Of a DNA stretch of 64,000 nt, positions 19,564 to 28,205 are shown one piece after another. Position numbers and translations under genes: made by a program. The notes below the pieces were generated by a model that was given only the letters and a program-made list of their open reading frames with translations, had not been told where the DNA came from and did no database searches. The stretch is from Pseudomonadales bacterium. Its GTDB lineage: Bacteria > Pseudomonadota > Gammaproteobacteria > Pseudomonadales > Azotimanducaceae. The first letter of the stretch is position 1, and each line of letters opens with the position of its first letter. The DNA is taken from NCBI GenBank assembly GCA_041395945.1, contig JAWKZN010000001.1:3286001-3350000 (forward strand), given 5' to 3'.

Positions 19564-21225
19564 ATGCTGAAAACACTCAGTGTTCGAAATTTCGCCCTGG
19601 TGGACGCCCTGGAGATCCACTTCGGTCCGGGACTGACGGTGGTGACCGGTGAATCCGGAGCTGGCAAGTCCATTCTCCTCGGCGCGCTGGGCCTGGTCCT
19701 GGGTGAGCGTGCCAGCACGGACATGATTCGCCCCGGCACTTCCCGGGCTGAAGTAAACGCTGAATTCGATCTGTCCGCCATCAGCAGCCTTCGCGAAGGC
19801 CTGCAGGCACTCGAACTCGATGACCCGGATCAGCCCAACCGTGCGCTGGTACGCCGGGTAGTCAGCGAGGACGGCCGCTCCCGGGCCTTTCTCAATGGCA
19901 GCCCGGTCACACTCCAGGTACTGCGCGAACTCACCGGCAATCTCATCGATGTGCACGGTCAGCATGAAAACCAGCGTCTTGCCGAGCCGGAAACCCAGCT
20001 ATCACTGCTCGACGACTTCGGCGTAGACAGCGGCGACCTCAGTGCCTGCCGCGATGCTTTCCGGGCCTGGAAGTCGGCGCTTGCCCGACTCGACGCGCTG
20101 CAGCAATCGGTCAGCAGCCAGGAAGATCGCGCATCCCTGCTGAGCTACCAGCTCGAAGAGCTGAGTCAGGAGAACCCCAGGGCAGGGGAGTTCGAACAGA
20201 TAGAAAGCAGCCACAAACGCCTGACCCAGGCCCAGCATCTCAAGGACATCGTCAGCCGCACCCAGTCCGAGATCGATGAATCCACCGTTTTCGGCCATGC
20301 CCTGCGGCAGCTCGAACGCATAGACGACGATCATCCGGCGCTCAACGCCGCCCGGGACGCCCTCTCCGCCATCGTCGACCTGAGCTCAGACGTCCTGCGG
20401 GAGCTGCGCGACTACGAAGACACCCTCGATGGCGATCCGAAAGCGCTGGAATTCATGGAGGAACGCCTGGCCGCCCTGCATACCCTGGCCCGCAAGCACC
20501 GTGTGGAGCCGGAGCGGCTGCCCGAACTGATGGCGCAACTCCAGGCGGAACTGGATGGTCTGTCGACCGACCGCTCGACGCTGGCCGAGCTGGCCGCAGC
20601 AGCAGCCGTCCAGGAGGCCGAATACCGCAAGCGGGCGGCCCGGATCAGCAGACAGCGGCGGGCTGCGGCCGACAGATTCGCCAGTGGAGTGAGCGAATGC
20701 ATGAACACTCTGGGTATCCAGGGTGGCGCTCTGGTCCTGAACTTCGAAGACCGAGAATCGGAGCACGGGCTCGAAGGTGTGGAGTTCTACTGCATCACCA
20801 ACCCCAAATACCCCCCTGCCTCCCTCGCCCGCATCGCATCGGGTGGTGAGCGGTCACGCATCAGTCTGGCGATTCAGATCGTGGCCGCCCGCAGCAGCCA
20901 GCTGCCGAGCCTGATCCTCGATGAAGCGGACGTGGGGGTGGGCGGTACTACCGCGGATGTGGTCGGACGACTGCTGCGCGCGCTGGCCGGTCACACCCAG
21001 GTGATCTGTGTCACCCACGCGCCTCAGGTTGCCGCGCTGGGTCAGCACCACTTGCGGGTCCACAAGGGCAGCGAGCAGGACACCCGCATCCAGCAGCTCG
21101 ATCACGATCACAGGGTCGACGAGCTCGCCCGTATGCTCGCCGGCTCGGGAATCACCGACAAATCAAGGGACTACGCCCGCACACTGCTGGCTGAAGCCGC
21201 AGACGCCGTACCCCTGGCGACCTGA
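19564..21225 (+). CDS. recN: DNA repair protein RecN
   Basis: RecN is an SMC-like ATPase that acts at double-strand breaks. The 553-residue protein starts MLKTLSVRNFALVDALEIHF, has Walker A VTGESGAGKSILL near residue 30, a long coiled-coil middle with two helical arms (about residues 160-370), the ABC signature region ARIASGGERSRISLA, and Walker B LILDEADVGVGG. It is divergent from hrcA. I see no LexA-type CTG-N10-CAG box in the 158-base upstream gap, unlike the SOS-controlled E. coli gene. Confidence 0.97.
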   Translation: MLKTLSVRNFALVDALEIHFGPGLTVVTGESGAGKSILLGALGLVLGERASTDMIRPGTSRAEVNAEFDLSAISSLREGLQALELDDPDQPNRALVRRVVSEDGRSRAFLNGSPVTLQVLRELTGNLIDVHGQHENQRLAEPETQLSLLDDFGVDSGDLSACRDAFRAWKSALARLDALQQSVSSQEDRASLLSYQLEELSQENPRAGEFEQIESSHKRLTQAQHLKDIVSRTQSEIDESTVFGHALRQLERIDDDHPALNAARDALSAIVDLSSDVLRELRDYEDTLDGDPKALEFMEERLAALHTLARKHRVEPERLPELMAQLQAELDGLSTDRSTLAELAAAAAVQEAEYRKRAARISRQRRAAADRFASGVSECMNTLGIQGGALVLNFEDRESEHGLEGVEFYCITNPKYPPASLARIASGGERSRISLAIQIVAARSSQLPSLILDEADVGVGGTTADVVGRLLRALAGHTQVICVTHAPQVAALGQHHLRVHKGSEQDTRIQQLDHDHRVDELARMLAGSGITDKSRDYARTLLAEAADAVPLAT

Positions 21226-21371
21226 ACGCGCCGGGGGAGGGCGCTCCCGGCACTGACCGCTGGCGTACACCACCGCAGCCTGCTGCGGGTGGATGTCCGT
21301 TTCATGCGGTGGTGCGTTTCACGCGGATGCGCGCTTCATTAGTCACAGCATCCTCAGTATCATCCGCGCCC

Positions 21372-21800
21372 ATGCGCCTGCTCGTCCCCACACTCATCGT
21401 TGTCGCCCTGCTGCTCAATGCCTGCAGTGTGCCGAAGCTGCGGATGCCGCGGGTCTATAAACAGACCGTGCAGCAGGGCAACGTCATCACTCAGGACATG
21501 GTCGATCAGCTGCGACCCGGCATGAGCCGCACCCAGGTCGCCTTCATCATGGGTGAGCCGGTGTTTCGCAGTGCGTTCAACGACGATCGCTGGGATTTCA
21601 TCTACACCATCGAGATCCCCGGAGTACTGAATCAGGCCCAGAGACTCAGCCTGTTCTTCATTGAAGACGCCCTCACGTACATGACAGGCGATGTGGTACC
21701 GAGCCGGTTCATTGCCGTTCCCACTCCCGCAGCGGCCCCGGATACCGGCGAGAGCGGACCGGCGGAAGCCGTCAGCGAGCCTGAGGCCGCTGCCGGCTAG
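21372..21800 (+). CDS. bamE: Outer membrane protein assembly lipoprotein BamE
   Basis: BamE (SmpA/OmlA) is a small lipoprotein of the BAM complex that folds outer-membrane beta-barrels. The start at ATG 21372 (MRLLVPTLIVVALLLNACS) gives a lipoprotein signal with lipobox LNAC and the lipidated cysteine at residue 18, 142 residues in all. The family core is clear: VYKQTVQQGNVITQDMVDQL, RPGMSRTQVAFIMGEPVF, and DRWDFIYTIEIPG. The last 29 bases overlap the convergent rnfH gene. The order recN-bamE-rnfH-smpB is conserved in gammaproteobacteria, but fur, which lies between recN and bamE in Pseudomonas, is absent. Confidence 0.95.
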   Translation: MRLLVPTLIVVALLLNACSVPKLRMPRVYKQTVQQGNVITQDMVDQLRPGMSRTQVAFIMGEPVFRSAFNDDRWDFIYTIEIPGVLNQAQRLSLFFIEDALTYMTGDVVPSRFIAVPTPAAAPDTGESGPAEAVSEPEAAAG

Positions 21801-22056
21801 CCCGCTGCAGACGTGCCTGCCTCGGATCGTTCAGCAGCGGGCGATAAATCTCCACCCGATCACCCGGCTGCAGAGCTGTCGAATGGCTCACCCTGCGGCC
21901 GAACACGCCAATGTTGTCGCCCTGGAGATCGAGCCCGGAAAAAGGCGCCATCCGCGAGACGGCTGCCAGTGCTTCAGCAACGGTCGCTCCGACCGGAAGC
22001 TCCACATGCACCAGATGCTGGTGATCGGCCAGGGCGTAGATCACCTCGATGTGCAT
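21772..22056 (-). CDS. rnfH: RnfH family ubiquitin-fold protein
   Basis: This 94-residue protein belongs to the RnfH (UPF0125) family, which has a ThiS/MoaD-like ubiquitin fold and is encoded next to ratA or rnf genes; its function is uncertain. The signature IEVIYALADHQHLVHVELPV, GATVAEAL and VFGRRVSHSTALQPGDRVEI, ending YRPLLNDPR, is typical. It lies 4 bases after the sodium symporter gene on the same strand and overlaps the end of bamE on the other strand. ratA, its usual neighbour, is missing. Confidence 0.9.
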   Translation of the reverse strand: MHIEVIYALADHQHLVHVELPVGATVAEALAAVSRMAPFSGLDLQGDNIGVFGRRVSHSTALQPGDRVEIYRPLLNDPRQARLQRASRQRPQAR

Positions 22057-22060
22057 ACCC

Positions 22061-23422
22061 TCAGCCGAACACCGTTGCCAGGAATACGGTCAGCACGGCC
22101 GCAGGTGCGACCACACCGCACAGCAGCTTCCAGACCACAGCCATGAAGCCACTGTGAATCCGCAACTGGGCGCCGATCACGGTTTTTGGCAGCCCCCAGG
22201 CTGCAAACAGAGCGATGAACATGCCGCCCAGCGGCAGCATCACGTTCTGGGATACGAAGTCGACAAAATCGAAGAAGGTCAGCGTGCCGACAATGTGCAC
22301 CTCGGCCCAGTGATTGAATGACAGTACGGTACCGATACCCAGCACCCAGCTGATGACACCCAGCGAGATGGCTACCCGGGCGCGCTTCGCGTTGTATTCC
22401 TCGACCAGGTAAGCGAGTGCCGGCTCACTGATCGAAATCGCGGACGTAATCGCAGCAAAACTGACGAGCACAAAAAACGCCGTGCCGAACAGGGCACCCA
22501 ACGGCATATTGCCGAAGGCGAGGGGGACGGTGACAAACATCAGCCCAGGCCCCTGGCCGGGTTCGAGACCGTTGGCAAAAACAATGGGAAATATTGCCAG
22601 CCCCGCCGCGACCGCCACCAGCGTGTCCAGCAGTGCAATGGTGGTCACAGAAAAACCGATGGAGGTACCGCTCGGCAGGTACGCGCCATAGGCCATGATC
22701 GCCCCCATGCCCAGGCTCAGAGTAAAGAAAGCCTGACCCATGGCAATCAGGACGGAATCCGTAGACAGGGCGTCGAAATCGAAACGGAACATGAATTCCC
22801 AGCCCTGGGCCCAGCCATCCGAGGTAACTGCGTATCCGAGCAACACCAGCAGCAGCACAAACAGCGCGGGCATGAACCAGCGGATCGCGGTTTCGATACC
22901 GCTGATCACACCCCGGGCAATGATGAATACCGTGGCCACCATGAACAGGGTCTGCCAGAAGATCAGCTGCCAGGGATCTGCCAGGAAGTCACTGAATATC
23001 TGGTCTGCAGTCGAGGCAGTCGCTCCGTGGAGCGCTCCGCTGGCCATCTGCCAGATGTAGAAGAGCGACCAGCCGGCGATGACCACGTAGTAGGAGAGGA
23101 TCAGAAAACCGGCGATCACACCCGACCAGCCGATCAGAACCCAGGCCGGATTACGGTGATGCTGCTTGATGAGCGCTCGCATGGTGTTGATGGGACTCTG
23201 GCGGCCTTCCCGGCCGATCAGCACCTCGGCCATCATGATCGGAATACCGACAAAGCCTACACACAGCAGATAGAGCAGAACGAAGGCACCGCCGCCGTTT
23301 TCACCCGCAATATAGGGAAATTTCCAGATGTTGCCGAGACCGACGGCGGAACCGGCAGCGGCCAGCACAAACAGCCAGCGATTCGACCACATGCCATGCT
23401 TCGATTCGGTGCTCTCTGACAT
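22061..23422 (-). CDS. Sodium-dependent transporter of the neurotransmitter:sodium symporter family
   Basis: The 453-residue protein has about 12 hydrophobic segments and the NSS (LeuT-fold) N-terminal signature: WSNRWLFVLAAAGSAVGLGN followed by IWKFPYIAGENGGGAF, which builds the sodium and substrate sites of TM1. Bacterial members import amino acids with sodium; the substrate cannot be read from the sequence. It occupies the place between rnfH and smpB where ratA normally lies. rnfH starts 4 bases beyond its stop codon, so the two share a transcript. Confidence 0.93.
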   Translation of the reverse strand: MSESTESKHGMWSNRWLFVLAAAGSAVGLGNIWKFPYIAGENGGGAFVLLYLLCVGFVGIPIMMAEVLIGREGRQSPINTMRALIKQHHRNPAWVLIGWSGVIAGFLILSYYVVIAGWSLFYIWQMASGALHGATASTADQIFSDFLADPWQLIFWQTLFMVATVFIIARGVISGIETAIRWFMPALFVLLLVLLGYAVTSDGWAQGWEFMFRFDFDALSTDSVLIAMGQAFFTLSLGMGAIMAYGAYLPSGTSIGFSVTTIALLDTLVAVAAGLAIFPIVFANGLEPGQGPGLMFVTVPLAFGNMPLGALFGTAFFVLVSFAAITSAISISEPALAYLVEEYNAKRARVAISLGVISWVLGIGTVLSFNHWAEVHIVGTLTFFDFVDFVSQNVMLPLGGMFIALFAAWGLPKTVIGAQLRIHSGFMAVVWKLLCGVVAPAAVLTVFLATVFG

Positions 23423-23573
23423 CCGTGGAACCTCTGAGTGGTGACTGAACGGGTGGCCGCTGGCCCGGCATTCTGGCGCAGGGCCTGCGCGTGCTCAAGT
23501 CACCGGCTTCGGCTTATCCGGCACTCGACCGCCTTTCACAAGGCCACGGTGCCTGCAATCGATCCACAGGGCC

Positions 23574-23579
23574 TATAAT
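23574..23579 (+). promoter_or_regulatory. -10 box of smpB
   Basis: A perfect TATAAT ends only 6 bases before the smpB ATG. The best -35 candidate (TGCCTG at 23550-23555, 18-base spacer) is poor. A transcript started from this box would begin at or next to the ATG, so smpB may be translated from a leaderless mRNA. Confidence 0.55.
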
Positions 23580-23585
23580 CGCGCC

Positions 23586-24059
23586 ATGAAAAAAACCGGC
23601 GGCAAGAAACCATCGACCACCATCGCGCTGAACAAACGCGCACGTCACGACTATGCACTGGAGGAGCGCTTCGAGGCGGGACTGGTGCTTCAGGGGTGGG
23701 AAGTGAAGGCGATCCGGGCGGGTAAGGTCCAGCTCACCGACAGCTATGTGCTGTTGCGCAACGGCGAGGCCTGGCTGATCGGCGCCAATATCTCCCCTCT
23801 GGTCAGCGCATCAACCCACGTCATCGCCGACCCCCAGCGGACCCGGAAACTGCTGCTGCATGAAAAGGAACTGGCGCGGCTGTTTGTGGCGACTCAGCAG
23901 AAAGGCTACGCCTGTGTGGTCACGGCCATGTACTGGAAAGGCAGCCGGGTGAAATGCGAAGTAGCGCTCGGCAAAGGAAAGAAGCTGCACGACAAACGCG
24001 CCACCGACCGGGACCGGGACTGGGAACGGCAGAAGGATCGCCTGATGAAGCATGGCTGA
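23586..24059 (+). CDS. smpB: SsrA-binding protein SmpB
   Basis: SmpB binds tmRNA and brings it to stalled ribosomes for trans-translation. The 157-residue protein has the family landmarks [51 protein letters not shown] and the basic C-terminal tail [19 protein letters not shown] that enters the mRNA channel. The start ATG has no ribosome-binding site and a TATAAT box 6 bases upstream. The tmRNA gene, often close by, is not in the next few kilobases. Confidence 0.97.
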   Translation: MKKTGGKKPSTTIALNKRARHDYALEERFEAGLVLQGWEVKAIRAGKVQLTDSYVLLRNGEAWLIGANISPLVSASTHVIADPQRTRKLLLHEKELARLFVATQQKGYACVVTAMYWKGSRVKCEVALGKGKKLHDKRATDRDRDWERQKDRLMKHG

Positions 24060-24065
24060 GACGCT

Positions 24066-24551
24066 TCAGGCACCGATCCCCCGCCGCCAGGCGATCATCT
24101 CGATCGCAGCTGCCGCAGCTTCATAGCCCTTATTGAACTCATCGTCGGCGGCCCGCGCCCGGGCATGTTCGATGTCGAGCACCGGCAGCACCTCGACGAT
24201 CACCGGCCGTCTGTACTGCAGCATCACCTGGGCCAGGCCCCGCATGCACTCACTGGTGATCATCTCGAAATGCAGCGTCTCACCTTTGAGAATGACACCG
24301 AAGCAGATGATGGCGTCGATCTCTTTACCGCTGTCGGTCGCCAGCAGATCGGCAGCGGCCAGGGGCAGCTCCAGCGAACCAGGCAGCGTGTGCGCTGTCA
24401 CCTCAGCGAAGCCTCTTTCCCTGAGCACCCGCTCACAGGTAACTGCCAGATTGTCGACGACGTCCGGGTACCACTTGGACTTGAGAATTTCGATGCGCCC
24501 CGGTCGGTCGATGGTCGGTAACCCGGTGAGATCTACCACGGTTTTTGCCAT
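24066..24551 (-). CDS. ribH: 6,7-dimethyl-8-ribityllumazine synthase
   Basis: Lumazine synthase makes the direct precursor of riboflavin. The start at ATG 24551 ([10 protein letters not shown]) gives 161 residues; 13 codons further upstream remain open but look non-coding. Family motifs are present: [16 protein letters not shown] with the substrate loop, [20 protein letters not shown] with the catalytic histidine region (HFE), and a C-terminal [20 protein letters not shown] helix. It is convergent with smpB (6-base gap) and divergent from ppa. No other rib genes are nearby. Confidence 0.94.
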   Translation of the reverse strand: MAKTVVDLTGLPTIDRPGRIEILKSKWYPDVVDNLAVTCERVLRERGFAEVTAHTLPGSLELPLAAADLLATDSGKEIDAIICFGVILKGETLHFEMITSECMRGLAQVMLQYRRPVIVEVLPVLDIEHARARAADDEFNKGYEAAAAAIEMIAWRRGIGA

Positions 24552-24655
24552 GTCACAGCCTGAAAATTGCAAAGGCCGGGAGCCTACCACAGGCCAGACG
24601 GACTGGCCTTAAGGGGGAGGTGGGGAGTATCTTTCGCCCCCCGAAAGGAGACCCC

Positions 24656-25267
24656 ATGACCGATTTCATCAAATGGCGCCCGCACCCCTGGCACGGCCTG
24701 GAGTCCGGCTCGGATGGCCAGGGACGTATCGATGCATTCATCGAAATCACTCCCTTTGACCTCGTGAAATACGAAGTCGACAAGGCCACCGGCTATCTGC
24801 GGGTGGATCGACCCAACAAAACCTCATCCCTGCCACCAACGCTGTACGGCTTCGTGCCGCGCACCTACTGCGGAGAGCGGGTCCGGGCCCTGATGCCGGA
24901 GGCGAACTGCGGAGACGGCGATCCACTCGACATCTGTGTGATCAGCGAACGGCCCATTGCCCGCGCAGAGGTCATTCTCACCGCCAGGGTGGTGGGTGGA
25001 CTGCCGATGCTCGATGGCGGCGAGGCCGACGACAAGATCATCGCGGTGCTGGCCAAGGATGAGATCTGGAAAAATGTCCGGGACATCAAGGACCTTCCTG
25101 AACAGATGGTCTCGCGACTGCGCCACTACTTCACCACCTATAAGACATTGCCCGGAGAAGACCACACGGTGTCTGTCGGACACGCCTACTCCAGAGCCCA
25201 TGCCCTGAAGGTTATAGAAGCTGCGCTGGCCGACTACGAAGAGGAATATCAGCCTTCCGCCGGCTGA
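24656..25267 (+). CDS. ppa: Inorganic pyrophosphatase
   Basis: This soluble family I enzyme hydrolyses pyrophosphate and drives biosynthesis forward. The start ATG 24656 follows AAAGGAG at good spacing; 203 residues. Key residues are in [13 protein letters not shown], the signature [10 protein letters not shown] with the metal-binding aspartates, and [15 protein letters not shown] and LRHYFTTYK further on. The N-terminus ([12 protein letters not shown]) is longer than in E. coli PPase and resembles a subset of bacterial members. Confidence 0.95.
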   Translation: MTDFIKWRPHPWHGLESGSDGQGRIDAFIEITPFDLVKYEVDKATGYLRVDRPNKTSSLPPTLYGFVPRTYCGERVRALMPEANCGDGDPLDICVISERPIARAEVILTARVVGGLPMLDGGEADDKIIAVLAKDEIWKNVRDIKDLPEQMVSRLRHYFTTYKTLPGEDHTVSVGHAYSRAHALKVIEAALADYEEEYQPSAG

Positions 25268-25312
25268 CGGGTGTCCCGCAACCGCCCGGCCGGAAATTTT
25301 TAAGGGGCAATT

Positions 25313-25341
25313 CTTGAAAATCTTCCAGGCGCCTCCAGATT
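25313..25341 (+). promoter_or_regulatory. Sigma-32 promoter of the small heat-shock gene
   Basis: A perfect -35 CTTGAA (25313-25318), a 14-base spacer and a partial -10 CTCCAGATT (25333-25341) resemble the dnaK and grpE promoters in this window. The weaker -10 makes this call less certain. It predicts an mRNA leader of about 85 bases. Confidence 0.65.
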
Positions 25342-25347
25342 GACCGC

Positions 25348-25433
25348 TGACCCGGCAGTCACCGGGTTGCTGGCAGCCGGCGAGTCCGGCGCCAGCGGCA
25401 CTTTCAGCAGTCAAACAATGGAGGAACTTTGTG
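25348..25433 (+). other. Structured 5' leader of ibpA
   Basis: Between the predicted transcription start and ATG 25434 lie two hairpins: CCCGG/CCGGG (25351-25366), and CTGGC/GCCAG with an inner CCGG/CCGG pair (25370-25395). The ribosome-binding site GGAGG is at 25420-25424. ibpA-type genes often carry an RNA thermometer in this place; no clear pairing of the ribosome-binding site was found by eye. Confidence 0.4.
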
Positions 25434-25931
25434 ATGGCTACACTTGAACTGTCTCCCCTGTTCCGGTCCACCCCCGGATTTTCCCGTCCGTTCGATTCAG
25501 CGGAGCCCGCTCTGCGCGTGCTCGCCGGCGGCTACCCGGCGTACAACCTGCTGAGAACGGGCGATGATAACTATCGAATCAGCATCGCCGTGCCCGGCTA
25601 CCGCCGGCAGGATCTTTCGATCGAAGTCCGCGGCTCGGTACTGCGGGTCGCCGGTGTCCCTGCTGATATGGAAGACAATCAGCTGCTCTATCGCGGTATC
25701 GACACCCCGTCATTCGAGCGTGCATTCCAGCTCGCCGAACATGTGCAGGTCTGCGGAGCGCGCTTTGAAGACGGATTGCTGCATGTCGACCTGGCCCGTC
25801 AGATCCCCGAAGAGCTCAAACCGAGGAAGATCCAGATCCGTGCAGTGTCTTCGGACACTGAGACGGCGCAGGAATCTGCACATAAGCTGGTGCAGGACAC
25901 GCCCGCACCGGACACTTCCGCAGCCGCCTGA
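25434..25931 (+). CDS. ibpA: Small heat-shock protein, IbpA type (Hsp20)
   Basis: This cytosolic holdase binds aggregating proteins and hands them to DnaK/ClpB. The 165-residue protein has the IbpA-specific entry YPAYNLLRTGDDNYRISIAV, the alpha-crystallin domain with LSIEVRGSVLRVAG, YRGIDTPSFERAFQLAEHV and GLLHVDLARQIPEE, and a C-terminal extension with an IQI motif (I-x-I anchor). A GTG codon just before ATG 25434 could also serve as start. A sigma-32 promoter lies upstream and a hairpin follows the stop codon. Confidence 0.92.
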   Translation: MATLELSPLFRSTPGFSRPFDSAEPALRVLAGGYPAYNLLRTGDDNYRISIAVPGYRRQDLSIEVRGSVLRVAGVPADMEDNQLLYRGIDTPSFERAFQLAEHVQVCGARFEDGLLHVDLARQIPEELKPRKIQIRAVSSDTETAQESAHKLVQDTPAPDTSAAA

Positions 25932-25947
25932 ACACCGACCAGTAGAT

Positions 25948-25970
25948 CCCGGCGCCACGCAGGCGCCGGG
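25948..25970 (+). terminator. Terminator-like hairpin after ibpA
   Basis: CCCGGCGCC, loop ACGCA, GGCGCCGGG: a perfect 9-bp GC stem 17 bases after the ibpA stop, followed by TTCAATAATG, a weak T tract. Confidence 0.6.
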
Positions 25971-26078
25971 TTCAATAATGGGTTGCCTGATCTGTCAGTC
26001 GCCGGTTCGTGACTGCTGTCTCAGATCAGGGACGCCGGGCATTCTAGTCTGCAGGGAATCCTCCAGGACGATTTCCCT

Positions 26079-26333
26079 GTGTCCCTGCGTGCCTTCCCTC
26101 AAACGCTGCTCATCTGCTGCGCCATTCCGGCGGTGAGCGGCTGCGCCGCGGTACCCGTTGAACAATGCGCCGGTCAGAACTGGTACCAGCGCGGCTACGC
26201 GGATGCCGCCGCGGGAGCAAGCACTGGCCGATTCCTCGACTATCACAACGGCTGCACCCTGCACGGTATCACTCCGGGACGCACAAGCTATCTCGCCGGC
26301 TGGACCGACGCACGGGCTGCAGCCACACCCTGA
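26079..26333 (+). CDS. Small DUF2799-like lipoprotein
   Basis: The frame opens at GTG 26079 and encodes 84 residues: a hydrophobic signal with a lipobox-like AVSGC (cysteine near residue 22), then NWYQRGYADAAAG, then CTLHGITPGRTSYLAGWTDA. The spacing of W-x2-GY-x-D-x2-AG, C, and Y-x2-GW resembles the DUF2799 family of small secreted or lipid-anchored proteins of unknown function. The start codon is weak and there is no clear ribosome-binding site, so the exact N-terminus is uncertain. Confidence 0.6.
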   Translation: MSLRAFPQTLLICCAIPAVSGCAAVPVEQCAGQNWYQRGYADAAAGASTGRFLDYHNGCTLHGITPGRTSYLAGWTDARAAATP

Positions 26334-26474
26334 GCTCATCACTTTCCGCACACCGCTCGCGCCAGACATCGCACCTCACCCTCCGCGCGCCTGTAACATA
26401 GATCTCCCCGCGACTTGCCTCCAGCAGCGCGGTCGGCCTAGTCTTACCCGCACAGTCTTTGGGGGAGACGACGG

Positions 26475-27290
26475 ATGGCACGAGGCATCTCACTGCACAT
26501 CGGCGTAAATATCGTGGACGGCAATCACTATGTGGGCATCGAAGATCTCAGCTTCTGCGAAGCGGATGCGATTTCCATGCAGGCACTTGCCGAAAAGCAG
26601 GGATTCGAAACACAGCTGCTGCTGTCGAAACAGGCCACCCGTGGGCGTGTTACAGAAGCTATCGAACGCGCAGCAGCCGAACTCGAATCCGGCGATATCT
26701 TTCTGATCACCTATGCGGGCCATGGCAGCTCTGTACCGGATATCAACCGTGATGAAAGCCGGGAAAAGCGCAGAGGCGCGAAACTCGATCGTAAAGATGA
26801 GACCTGGTGCCTCTACGATGCACAGCAGGTGGATGATGAACGCGGCCAGCTCTGGAGCAGGTTCAAAAAAGGGGTGCGCATCTGCATTCTGTCTGACTCC
26901 TGCCACAGTGGCACAGCCGCAAGAGGCAGCGCCGATATTGTGCCGCATCCGCAGGGCTTCAAGAAGCGATCGGTATCACGGACCTCCGCGGACGCCACCT
27001 ACACAAAGAACAGAGCTTTCTACGACAGCCTGCAACGCGACCCCGAAAAGATCGAGGCCGATCTGCTGCTGCTCTCTGGTTGCCAGGACCACGAAGAGTC
27101 AGGCGAGGATTCGGAAATCGGGCACGGCAATTTCACCTTCGCGCTGATGGATCTGTGGCAGGACGGCGGCTTCGAAGGCACTTACGCCGATCTGCACAAA
27201 GCCATCCGGGAGTACATGCCCGAATGGCAGAATCCCAACATTTACCCTGACCGATCTCCGCTGAAGAAGGAAAAGCCGTTCACGATCTGA
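26475..27290 (+). CDS. Caspase-family (metacaspase-like) cysteine peptidase
   Basis: This 271-residue soluble protein is a stand-alone peptidase C14 (p20-type) domain. It starts MARGISLHIGVNIVD after a GGGGGAG ribosome-binding site. The catalytic dyad is clear: His83 in FLITYAGHGSSVPD and Cys143 in ICILSDSCHSGTAARG. CEADAISMQALAEKQGFETQ is the usual N-terminal helix, and LLLLSGCQDHEESGED and GNFTFALMDL correspond to the strands that complete the fold. Bacterial members cleave after Arg/Lys or have unknown targets and appear in stress and defence settings. No extra domain is attached. It converges with the minus-strand operon containing a second caspase-clan protease. Confidence 0.88.
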   Translation: MARGISLHIGVNIVDGNHYVGIEDLSFCEADAISMQALAEKQGFETQLLLSKQATRGRVTEAIERAAAELESGDIFLITYAGHGSSVPDINRDESREKRRGAKLDRKDETWCLYDAQQVDDERGQLWSRFKKGVRICILSDSCHSGTAARGSADIVPHPQGFKKRSVSRTSADATYTKNRAFYDSLQRDPEKIEADLLLLSGCQDHEESGEDSEIGHGNFTFALMDLWQDGGFEGTYADLHKAIREYMPEWQNPNIYPDRSPLKKEKPFTI

Positions 27291-27311
27291 CTCCGCGACT
27301 GGAAACACTGA

Positions 27312-28205
27312 TCAGTTCTCCGCAGGCAACGGACAACCGGCCGTGCCGGCGGGCCTGCACCACTTGACCTCGAGGGCTGCATTGCCAGCGCTGTTAACAG
27401 CTCTGAAGTCCGGCTCGGGTTGTCGCAGCGATACTTTGAGCCCATTAAACAGACAAAAGGTCGGCTGATAGGGCGTTCTGCTGATCGGATAAACCTCAAC
27501 TGAATCGAGTCCACAACTGACAGCAGAATTATCCTGCTCAGCGACCGCTGCCACACCTGAAGGCCCGAATGTGAGTCTGCCGGTTTCCCTCGCGCTGAGG
27601 CTTCCCGAATTGAAGGCAAAATTAAGGGTCATGCTGCAGCCGGTGCTCGATGTCGCGCAACCCTGAAAGCCCATCATCTCGAAGAAAAACTGTCCGTCCG
27701 GCAACGCCCAGAACACGTCTCCCACAGCCAGTTCCGTGCGATACCAGTAGTCCTGCGGCATGGCCACACCCGCGACCAGTACGTTCTCTTTTTTCACATA
27801 CACCGGCTGGAGACCGACCACCTGGAACTGGTTCCTGCTCCCGGTGCCACTGTCGGCTGCGACATTGAGATCCAGATTCACTTCAGCCGGGCTCTGTGCG
27901 GTGGATACCGGAGGCGGGCTGACCACCAGAGTGATCGGCTGCGGTTCCGTGGGGAGAGAATCCTCGCTGTTCTCCGGAGGGTCCGGCCTCAGCACAGGAA
28001 TCAGCACCGCCCCGAGCAGCGTAACCGCCTGCAAAGTACCGATTGCGATATCGCGAATCCGCGCCCGTCTGGCAGAGCCGATGATCTTCGGTTCACTGCG
28101 GGCTAGACGGACAAGCGCATACGCATGCAGAGTCTTGATCGGCTGACCCTGCTGAAGGCGATCCTCCCTGCGCACCGGCAACGACTCATTCAGCCGATCA
28201 GTCAT
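27312..28205 (-). CDS. Unknown single-pass membrane protein coupled to the CHAT protease
   Basis: I do not recognise this 297-residue protein. It has a basic N-terminal segment of about 50 residues (IKTLHAYALVRLARSEPKII), one transmembrane helix at about residues 52-72, a Pro/Ser-rich linker (PENSEDSLPTEPQPITLVVS) and a C-terminal domain of about 180 residues with several cysteines (CATSSTGC, SCGLD, PTFCLF, AGCPL), which would suit an oxidising periplasm. Its ATG lies inside the end of the CHAT gene (8-base overlap), so the two are translationally coupled and probably act together. Confidence 0.75.
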   Translation of the reverse strand: MTDRLNESLPVRREDRLQQGQPIKTLHAYALVRLARSEPKIIGSARRARIRDIAIGTLQAVTLLGAVLIPVLRPDPPENSEDSLPTEPQPITLVVSPPPVSTAQSPAEVNLDLNVAADSGTGSRNQFQVVGLQPVYVKKENVLVAGVAMPQDYWYRTELAVGDVFWALPDGQFFFEMMGFQGCATSSTGCSMTLNFAFNSGSLSARETGRLTFGPSGVAAVAEQDNSAVSCGLDSVEVYPISRTPYQPTFCLFNGLKVSLRQPEPDFRAVNSAGNAALEVKWCRPAGTAGCPLPAEN

